From assembly GCA_937925565.1 (NCBI GenBank), contig CALALM010000385.1, positions 1 to 5,266 on the forward strand: a stretch of 5,266 nt of DNA, read 5' to 3'. The position numbers and the translations under genes were made by a program. The notes below the pieces were generated by a model. The model saw only the letters and a list, made by a program, of their open reading frames with translations, did not search any database and was not told the DNA's origin. The stretch comes from an uncultured Centipeda sp. (lineage in GTDB: Bacteria > Bacillota > Negativicutes > Selenomonadales > Selenomonadaceae). Within the stretch, counting starts at the first letter, position 1; each line of letters starts with the position of its first letter. This document shows positions 1 through 4,663 of the stretch, one piece after another.

Positions 1-729
1 ACGGATCACGATACCGTCGAGGGAGTCACGGAGCTCTATGAGAGCGGTCATTACAGTTCCGGCAGTCTCCGCATCATCCCCGGGGTCGGATTCAGTACGG
101 GAGATGCACAGCACGAGGTGCACATCCTCGGATATAATATAGACATTTATGATGCAGGGCTTCAGGAGAAGTTGGAGGAGATCAGCGAGGCGCGGTGGAC
201 GCGCTTCACGGAGATTGTGGAGCTCCTCCGGGGTCTCGGCTACGAGATCGGTGAGACTGAGGTGCTGACGGATGAGGGGCTGTGCAAAGCGGTCGGACGC
301 TCGCATGTGGCGCGCGTGCTTGTCAAAAAAGGCTATTTTGACTCCATACGCACCTGTTTCGATCAACTCTTAAAGCGTGGGCAACCGGCGTATGTGCCGC
401 ATTTTTACCTCCCGCCGGAGGAAATTATCGCACTTGTTCAGCAGGCGGGCGGCGTCCCTGTACTTGCCAATCCGAAGGCAATCGGAAATGAGGGGGTCGT
501 GAACCGTCTCATAGAGCAGGGGATCGGCGGCATTGAGGCATTCTATCCGTCCTATGACCGTGCGGATACGCAGCACTATCTGAACGTTGCCCAGCAGCAT
601 GGCCTTCTCGTGTCGGGCGGCTCGGACTATCGCGGCTTTGTGGGACGGGAGCCGGATGCGATCGGACAGTTTACCATTGAGGACATTTATGCGGAGAATT
701 TTTATCGTTCACCGCATCGTACCGGCTGA
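1..729 (+). CDS. PHP-domain phosphoesterase, RNase AM/TrpH/YciV-like (5' partial), possibly inactive
   Basis: The frame is open from base 1 to the TGA at 727-729, giving 242 residues. The N-terminus, with the first PHP motif (HxH), lies before the window. A GTG at 118 is not the true start, because the upstream frame already encodes conserved PHP sequence. Visible landmarks are TDHDT at residues 1-5, the segment IPGVGFST at 26-33, EVHILGY at 39-45, GRSHVARVLV in the middle, VPVLANP near 152-158 and GGSDYRG near 206-212. This order and spacing match the PHP family that includes E. coli RNase AM (YciV/TrpH), a metal-dependent phosphoesterase/5'-3' exonuclease acting on short RNA and on nucleoside 3',5'-bisphosphates. 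From family knowledge, the usual residues are Glu in GVE, His in AHP and His in SDxH. Here they are Gly30, Asn157 and Arg211, so three expected metal ligands are changed. The protein may be catalytically weak, altered or a pseudoenzyme. The fold assignment is firm, the activity is not. The next gene follows after 20 bp. Confidence 0.85.
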   Translation, partial: TDHDTVEGVTELYESGHYSSGSLRIIPGVGFSTGDAQHEVHILGYNIDIYDAGLQEKLEEISEARWTRFTEIVELLRGLGYEIGETEVLTDEGLCKAVGRSHVARVLVKKGYFDSIRTCFDQLLKRGQPAYVPHFYLPPEEIIALVQQAGGVPVLANPKAIGNEGVVNRLIEQGIGGIEAFYPSYDRADTQHYLNVAQQHGLLVSGGSDYRGFVGREPDAIGQFTIEDIYAENFYRSPHRTG

Positions 730-735
730 GATGAA

Positions 736-744
736 AGAGGAGAG
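736..744 (+). promoter_or_regulatory. Ribosome binding site of the P-loop/Asp23 gene
   Basis: AGAGGAGAG contains the core AGGAG at 738-742 and lies 7 nt before the ATG at 750. It supports that start, and it lies in the short 20 bp gap after the PHP stop codon, which points to co-transcription. Confidence 0.7.
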
Positions 745-749
745 ACGCA

Positions 750-1601
750 ATGGACGTTATTGCACTTGTCGGACCGAGCGGCACTGGCAAAAGCCACCGC
801 GCCCTATGGGTTGCTCAGAAGAACGGGGCAGATGCCATCATTGACGACGGCATCCTGATCAAGGATGGGAAGGTGATCGGCGGATATTCGGCAAAAAAGG
901 AAAAGAATCGCATCATGGCGGTGCGTCGCGCGATCTTTATCCTGCCGGGGCATGCCTCTGATGTCCGCAGGGCAATCGCGGAATCCCATCCGCGCCGCAT
1001 TCTCATCCTCGGCACATCGGAAAATATGGTGCAGAAAATCGCAAAGGCGCTGCGGATCGGTCCTGTGAGCAAGATCATCCGTATCGAGGACATTGCTTCA
1101 AAGAAGGATATGGAACTTGCCCAATATCACCGACTCAAAAAGGGGGAGCATATCATTCCTGTACCGAGTATCGAACTCAAACCGCATTTTTCCGGCTACC
1201 TCATCGACCCGATCAAGAGTTTCTTCAAGACTTCCTCGTCAAAACGCCGCCGTCTGGGAGAACGCTCCATTGTGCGCCCCGTGTTCAGCTATTATGGAAA
1301 GCTCGTTATCGACGATTCGGTGATCAAGGGCATCGTGCACATTGTTGCAGAAAAGTTGGAAGAGGTGTACCGTGTCGGCACAACCCGTGTGAAGCATCTC
1401 GTCAACGGGGATGACGATCTCGGCATCATAGTTTCGCTTGAGGTCGTGTTTGCCTATGGGCATATGATTGCGGAGACGATGGCAACCTTGCGGCAGAAAC
1501 TTCAAACGGAGATCGAGCGAATGACGGGCATGGTGGTGCATGAGATTGACATTCTCGTAAAGAGCCTTCATGTCGATTCAAGTTGTGTTGCACATGCCTA
1601 G
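750..1601 (+). CDS. P-loop NTPase domain fused to an Asp23/Gls24-family domain, function unknown
   Basis: The protein has 283 residues. The N-terminal half carries a perfect Walker A motif, GPSGTGKS at residues 8-15. A hydrophobic strand ending in Asp-Asp (IIDDG, residues 30-34) follows, and a second strand ILILG that could act as Walker B lies further on. The C-terminal part, roughly residues 175-274 (from VRPVFSYYGKLVIDD to IDILVKSLHV), has the alternating pattern of Asp23/Gls24 (DUF322) domains, including a VVHEIDILV segment. Family knowledge: Asp23/Gls24 proteins are linked to the cell envelope and to alkaline or general stress, and in Staphylococcus Asp23 is tethered at the membrane by AmaP. 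There is no signal peptide or membrane helix, so the protein is probably cytoplasmic. The Walker A to Asp-Asp spacing recalls HPr kinase, but the HprK signature is not seen. It lies 20 bp behind the PHP gene and 173 bp before flgB. Its substrate and role are unknown. Confidence 0.85.
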   Translation: MDVIALVGPSGTGKSHRALWVAQKNGADAIIDDGILIKDGKVIGGYSAKKEKNRIMAVRRAIFILPGHASDVRRAIAESHPRRILILGTSENMVQKIAKALRIGPVSKIIRIEDIASKKDMELAQYHRLKKGEHIIPVPSIELKPHFSGYLIDPIKSFFKTSSSKRRRLGERSIVRPVFSYYGKLVIDDSVIKGIVHIVAEKLEEVYRVGTTRVKHLVNGDDDLGIIVSLEVVFAYGHMIAETMATLRQKLQTEIERMTGMVVHEIDILVKSLHVDSSCVAHA

Positions 1602-1619
1602 GGAAGCACTGATAAATTC
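1598..1619. repeat. Possible solitary IS5-like terminal sequence next to CTAG
   Basis: CTAG at 1598-1601 contains the TAG stop codon of the preceding gene. It is followed at once by GGAAGCACTGATAAATTC. From memory, this resembles the ends of IS5-group elements (which begin GGAAG) next to their usual CTAR target. No inverted partner is seen within the intergenic region, so this would be a single remnant end or part of a dispersed repeat. The call rests on resemblance only. Confidence 0.2.
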
Positions 1620-1647
1620 AGCGGTTCTTACAGCAAAAAAATTACGC

Positions 1648-1676
1648 TTCATTTTTTTTGTGAAAAATGTTAGAAT
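1648..1676 (+). promoter_or_regulatory. Candidate extended -10 promoter (housekeeping sigma) for flgB operon
   Basis: The -10 element TAGAAT at 1671-1676 matches five of six positions of TATAAT. It is preceded by TGT at 1668-1670, an extended -10 (TGn). With a 17 bp spacer the -35 position is TTCATT (1648-1653), a weak match to TTGACA, as is common with an extended -10. Transcription would start near 1683, about 92 nt before flgB. The T8 tract at 1652-1659 overlaps the end of the -35 and lies mostly in the spacer. Not experimentally supported, and in an AT-rich region chance matches are easy. Confidence 0.45.
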
Positions 1677-1752
1677 GAAAAGGATTTTTTTTAGGGATGT
1701 AGAACTAATTATATATCTGTTTCGTGTGCAGTTTTCCTGTGCGCAAAAAAAT

Positions 1753-1763
1753 GGGGAAAGGAA
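1753..1763 (+). promoter_or_regulatory. Ribosome binding site of flgB
   Basis: GGGGAAAGGAA ends 11 nt before the ATG at 1775, a rather long and weak site compared with those of flgC and fliG. An ATG at 1763 is in the same frame but is followed directly by TGA, so 1775 is the only sensible start. The site can pair with TTTTCCT at 1732-1738, which could reduce ribosome access. Confidence 0.55.
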
Positions 1764-1774
1764 TGTGACGTTTC

Positions 1775-2197
1775 ATGCTTGAGCAGCTGGTAAACACTTC
1801 GACGATCGACATTGGCAGCCGCGCATTGGCTGCGGCATCCCTTCGGCATGAGGTGCTCAGCCATAACATCGCCAACGTGAACACACCGAACTTCAGGCGG
1901 AGCCATGTCCGCTTTGAGGACTTGCTGAAAAAGGAATTGGGGCTGGATGACAATCTTCTGATGAAGGTCGTGCGTACGCATGACCGACATCTTCCTATTC
2001 CATTCGGCGGAAAGGCGCGTGCTGTGATCGAGCAGGATGCGACGACCAATATGCGTGTGGACGGAAATAACGTTGACATTGATATCGAGATGGCAGAGGT
2101 TGCCAAGAATCAGCTTTACTACAGTGCACTGGCCAATGCTGTAGGCGGACACATCAGCAAGCTGAAGTCTGTCATCACGAGCGGACAGGGCAGCTGA
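1775..2197 (+). CDS. flgB: Flagellar basal-body rod protein FlgB
   Basis: FlgB is a proximal rod subunit of the flagellar basal body, exported by the flagellar type III apparatus and placed above FliE and the MS ring. The 140-residue product has the family's usual length. The rod/hook N-terminal signature SHNIANVNTPNFRR is at residues 29-42, followed by RFEDLL. The conserved C-terminal segment NNVDIDIEMAEVAKNQLYYSAL spans residues 98-119. The N- and C-terminal helices are the parts expected to pack together in the rod. There is no cleavable signal peptide, as expected for type III export. It is the first gene of the flagellar run, behind a 173 bp intergenic region, with flgC 17 bp downstream. 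Nothing is missing or odd in the protein. Confidence 0.96.
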   Translation: MLEQLVNTSTIDIGSRALAAASLRHEVLSHNIANVNTPNFRRSHVRFEDLLKKELGLDDNLLMKVVRTHDRHLPIPFGGKARAVIEQDATTNMRVDGNNVDIDIEMAEVAKNQLYYSALANAVGGHISKLKSVITSGQGS

Positions 2198-2200
2198 TTT

Positions 2201-2208
2201 AAGGAGGG
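2201..2208 (+). promoter_or_regulatory. Strong ribosome binding site of flgC
   Basis: AAGGAGGG is nearly ideal and ends 6 nt before the ATG at 2215. This spacing favours 2215 over the second in-frame ATG at 2221. Confidence 0.8.
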
Positions 2209-2214
2209 CACGAT

Positions 2215-2670
2215 ATGGGAATGTTTTTGGGAATTGATGCGGCGGCTTCCGGGCTCACGGCAGAGCGTCTGCGCATGGACGTGATCTCCAATAATATTGC
2301 AAATGCCAACACGACGCGTACACAGGGCGGAGGCGCCTACCACCGCCGCTATGTTGTGTTCCAGCCACGTGAAAAGGGCGCGGGTATCGGTTTTGAGTCG
2401 TTCCTTGCGCGCGCGTCGGATCGCATGCGCCCCGGGGATGGTGTGCGTGCGGTATCCATTCAGGAGGATCGCACGCAGGGGACGCTCGTCTATGAACCGG
2501 GGCATCCGGATGCAAATGCAGACGGCTATGTGGAGCGACCGAATGTCAACATCGTCGCGGAGATGGTGGATATGATCACGGCGTCCCGCGCTTACGAAGC
2601 CAACACAACGACCATCAATGCGGCAAAGTCCATGGTGACGGCAGCGCTCCGCATCGGCGGCGGCAACTGA
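2215..2670 (+). CDS. flgC: Flagellar basal-body rod protein FlgC
   Basis: FlgC is the second proximal rod subunit, assembled with FlgB and FlgF. The product is 151 residues, close to the family norm. The N-terminal rod signature ISNNIANANTTRT is at residues 24-36, followed by a glycine-rich turn and YHRRYVVFQP, typical of FlgC. The conserved C-terminal part runs from YVERPNVNIVAEMVDM (105-120) through ASRAYEANTTTINAAKSM (123-140). The hydrophobic heptads of both ends fit the helical bundle of rod proteins. It starts 17 bp behind flgB with a strong Shine-Dalgarno site, and fliE follows after 28 bp, so all three are likely on one transcript. No unusual residues or breaks are seen. Confidence 0.97.
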   Translation: MGMFLGIDAAASGLTAERLRMDVISNNIANANTTRTQGGGAYHRRYVVFQPREKGAGIGFESFLARASDRMRPGDGVRAVSIQEDRTQGTLVYEPGHPDANADGYVERPNVNIVAEMVDMITASRAYEANTTTINAAKSMVTAALRIGGGN

Positions 2671-2687
2671 TCACTGTGCACATTTTT

Positions 2688-2695
2688 AAGGGAGA
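2688..2695 (+). promoter_or_regulatory. Ribosome binding site of fliE (start choice ambiguous)
   Basis: AAGGGAGA lies 3 nt before the ATG at 2699 and 9 nt before a second in-frame ATG at 2705. The spacing favours 2705, which would remove only the first two residues (Met-Tyr). Confidence 0.6.
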
Positions 2696-2698
2696 TCA

Positions 2699-3007
2699 AT
2701 GTATATGGAAGTACAAGCACTGCAAATGACCCCCGTGACGATGCGCGCAACCAGTCATCTGGGCGAGACCATCGAAAAAGAGCCGCCGAAAAGCTTCGGC
2801 ACCTATCTGAAGGATGCCCTCTCCGAGGTCAACCGGCTTCAGCTTGCATCGGATCAGCAGAACAAATTGCTTGCTGCGGGTGAAATCTCGGATATCTCTC
2901 AGGTTGTCGTGGCGGGGCAGAAGGCAGAGATTGCGTTGCAACTGACACTGCAGCTGCGCAATCGTGCCATGTCTGCCTATCAGGAAATCATGAGAATGCA
3001 GGTATAA
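2699..3007 (+). CDS. fliE: Flagellar hook-basal body complex protein FliE
   Basis: FliE is the small adapter between the MS ring (FliF) and the proximal rod, and one of the earliest type III export substrates. The product is 102 residues (100 if the ATG at 2705 is used). The N-terminal 30 residues are variable and probably disordered. Conserved sequence begins at SFGTYLKDALSEVN (32-45). The strongest signature is the C-terminal helix, VVVAGQKAEIALQLTLQLRN (69-88) followed by AYQEIMRMQV at the extreme C-terminus, which is nearly diagnostic of FliE. The gene lies between flgC and fliF as in the Bacillus fla/che operon. A gap of 73 bp to fliF is the longest inside the flagellar run. Confidence 0.96.
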   Translation: MYMEVQALQMTPVTMRATSHLGETIEKEPPKSFGTYLKDALSEVNRLQLASDQQNKLLAAGEISDISQVVVAGQKAEIALQLTLQLRNRAMSAYQEIMRMQV

Positions 3008-3066
3008 GAATAACCTGCCGTTTTCGCGCGTCTCTGCAGGAGGCGCTGCATAATCGTGATGACTTG

Positions 3067-3072
3067 AAGGGA
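3067..3072 (+). promoter_or_regulatory. Ribosome binding site of fliF
   Basis: AAGGGA ends 8 nt before the ATG at 3081. The reading frame upstream of this ATG is closed by a TGA at 3060-3062, so 3081 is the first possible start. Confidence 0.65.
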
Positions 3073-3080
3073 AAGAGATT

Positions 3081-4661
3081 ATGGGAGAGTGGAAAGAGCG
3101 CGGTCTTGCCTTGTGGGAACGCTTTGACAAGCGCCAGCGCTATATCATGCTCGGTTCGGCACTCGCGATTCTCGTCCTCATCTTTGGTGTAAGCTTCTGG
3201 TATGGCAGCAAGCCCGATATGGTGCCGCTGTTCACCGACATGGAGACCAAGGACGCAGGCGAGGTTGCCAATCAGCTGCGCGAATCGAAGATCACCTACG
3301 AGGTACAGGAAAACAAATCGGGCACGACAATCCTCGTTCCAACGAAAAATGTTCATGAGGCACGCCTCAATCTTGCGACGCAGGGACTGCCGCGCGGGAA
3401 CAAGGGGTTTGAGATTTTCGATGACAGCAAATTGGGGGTCACCGAGTTCCAGAACCGCGTGAATTACCTGCAGGCACTGCAGGGGGAGCTGACGCGTACG
3501 ATCGAGCAGCTTGAGGCGGTCGAAAAGGCACGCGTCCACATTGTGCTGCCCGAGGACAGCCTCTACAAGAAAGAGGAAAAGCCCGCAACGGCTTCCATCA
3601 TGCTGCGCCTCAAACCCAATGCGGCGCTGACGAAGAAGGAGATCAAGGGCATTGTCAACCTTGCGGCGCACAGCGTCAAGGGGCTGACGCCTGAGAATAT
3701 CACGATCGTTGACGATACGGGTAAGATTCTCAATGATCCGGATGATCAGGACGAGAACTCCATCGGTGTCAAGACTCTGACGCAGCTCGATATGACCCGC
3801 AAGGTGCAGGACAATATCGAGAAGAAGGTTCAGTCCCTGCTCGATCAGACCCTCGGTGAGGGACGCGCCTTTGCACGTGTCAATGTAGAGCTGGACTTCG
3901 ATGACCGCCTGACCGACCGTCAGACATTTACACCGGTGGTGGATGACTCCGGTATCATCCGCAGCCAGCAGGACATCTCTGAGAGCTATGTCGGCAGTTC
4001 GACAAATCCGGGCGGTCCTGCAGGAGTACAGAGCAATGTCCCCGGCTATGTGGAGCAGGAGGCAAACGCTAACGCCGAATATGAGAAGAAAGAGTCCACA
4101 AAGAACTACGAGATCAACGAGGAGCGCCAACATGTCATCGCTTCGCCGGGCTCCATTCGGCGCCTGACGGTCGCCGTCCTCGTCAACGACGATGTCACCC
4201 AGCCGCAGCAGGAGAGCATCCTGCGCACGGTGAGCAGCGCAGCGGGCATCAACCCGCAGCGCGGCGACACGATTTCCGTTGAGCCCCTGCCGTTCAGCAC
4301 GGAGGCGGCCGAGCGCCGCGCAGCCGAGGAACAGGCGGAGAAGGATCGTCAGGATCGCGTCTTCTACACGCAAGTCGCTCTTGCACTTCTCCTCATTGCC
4401 CTCATTGTCGGCGGCATTCTCATGTACCGCCGCAAGAAGCGTCTCGAACGTGAGGCAGCCGAGGAAGCACAGCGTGTCGAGGAGGAGCGTATCGCAGAAG
4501 AGCGTGCTGCAGCGATTGCAGCGGGCGAGGTCGAGGAAGAAGACCTCTCCGAGGAGGAGCAGCATCAGATGAATCAGAAACTTGCGCTTCTCGCGCTCAT
4601 CGATTCCAAGCCCGAAGAAGTGGCTCTCCTCGTTAAGACGTGGCTTATGGAGGAGGACTGA
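3081..4661 (+). CDS. fliF: Flagellar MS-ring protein FliF
   Basis: FliF multimerises in the cytoplasmic membrane to form the MS ring, the base on which the export gate, rod and C ring are built. The product is 526 residues, within the family range. A first membrane helix is at about residues 21-41, after a short charged cytoplasmic N-terminus (WERFDKRQR). The YscJ/FliF ring-building region follows, including EFQNRVNYLQALQGELTRTI and RVHIVLPE (151-158). A further ring-building domain leads to the typical PGGPAGVQSNVPGY loop at 310-323. The second membrane helix is at about 431-449, followed by RRKKR as the positive-inside anchor. The cytoplasmic tail is Glu/Ala-rich and likely helical (about 454-500). 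It ends in LALLALIDSKPEEVALLVKT then WLMEED, the segment that binds the FliG N-terminal domain. The tail is next to fliG, which starts 2 nt after the fliF stop codon. Complete, with no odd residues. Confidence 0.98.
   Translation: MGEWKERGLALWERFDKRQRYIMLGSALAILVLIFGVSFWYGSKPDMVPLFTDMETKDAGEVANQLRESKITYEVQENKSGTTILVPTKNVHEARLNLATQGLPRGNKGFEIFDDSKLGVTEFQNRVNYLQALQGELTRTIEQLEAVEKARVHIVLPEDSLYKKEEKPATASIMLRLKPNAALTKKEIKGIVNLAAHSVKGLTPENITIVDDTGKILNDPDDQDENSIGVKTLTQLDMTRKVQDNIEKKVQSLLDQTLGEGRAFARVNVELDFDDRLTDRQTFTPVVDDSGIIRSQQDISESYVGSSTNPGGPAGVQSNVPGYVEQEANANAEYEKKESTKNYEINEERQHVIASPGSIRRLTVAVLVNDDVTQPQQESILRTVSSAAGINPQRGDTISVEPLPFSTEAAERRAAEEQAEKDRQDRVFYTQVALALLLIALIVGGILMYRRKKRLEREAAEEAQRVEEERIAEERAAAIAAGEVEEEDLSEEEQHQMNQKLALLALIDSKPEEVALLVKTWLMEED
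4649..4656 (+). promoter_or_regulatory. Ribosome binding site of fliG inside the fliF 3' end
   Basis: GGAGGAGG lies within the last codons of fliF (Met-Glu-Glu-Asp) and ends 7 nt before the fliG ATG at 4664. The fliF stop (4659-4661) and fliG start are 2 nt apart, so the two are probably translationally coupled, which would help match amounts of two proteins that bind each other. Confidence 0.8.
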
Positions 4662-4663
4662 TC

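Larger units (their letters stand above)
1602..1774 (+). other. AT-rich intergenic region and leader of the flagellar operon
   Basis: These 173 bp separate the P-loop/Asp23 gene from flgB and are much richer in A and T than the flanking genes. They hold A7 at 1635-1641, T8 at 1652-1659, A5 at 1663-1667, T8 at 1685-1692 and A7 at 1745-1751. I see no GC-rich hairpin followed by a T run, so no clear intrinsic terminator for the upstream genes. I also see no convincing sigma-28 (TAAA-N15-GCCGATAA type) or sigma-54 (GG-N10-GC) promoter. The region most probably holds the operon promoter and a 5' leader of about 90 nt. Confidence 0.6.

Noticed and set aside
118..729. A GTG at 118 as the start of the PHP gene
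   Set aside because: The same frame continues upstream to the window edge and encodes the PHP motif TDHDT at bases 1-15, so the gene starts before the window.
1239..1571. A 110-codon open frame on the - strand within the P-loop/Asp23 gene
   Set aside because: It lies wholly inside a gene with clear domains, lacks a recognisable domain, and is rich in His/Arg/Leu as expected for a shadow frame.
1650..1669. Inverted repeat CATTTTT/AAAAATG as a terminator or operator
   Set aside because: The stem is almost only A-T and would be weak. It has no GC-rich part or following T run, and it overlaps the candidate promoter, so chance pairing of A/T tracts is the simpler reading.
1705..2152. Overlapping - strand open frames of 133 and 147 codons across flgB and its leader
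   Set aside because: flgB on the + strand has diagnostic rod-protein motifs. The antisense products have no recognisable pattern, and one overlaps the other in a different frame.
3014..3040. Inverted repeat CCTGC/GCAGG between fliE and fliF as a terminator
   Set aside because: The stem has only 5 bp with a 17 nt loop and no T run, so it would not end transcription inside the operon.
4527..4547. Inverted repeat GAGGTC/GACCTC with a 9 nt loop
   Set aside because: It lies inside the Glu-rich tail of fliF, is only 6 bp, has no T run, and is expected by chance in GAG/GAA-rich coding sequence.
2988..4565. A 525-codon open frame on the - strand across fliF
   Set aside because: It is in codon register with fliF, so stops on the opposite strand would need TTA, CTA or TCA codons in fliF, which are rare in this GC-biased gene. 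Its translation is a Leu/Arg/Asp-rich sequence with no recognisable domain, while fliF on the + strand is unmistakable.
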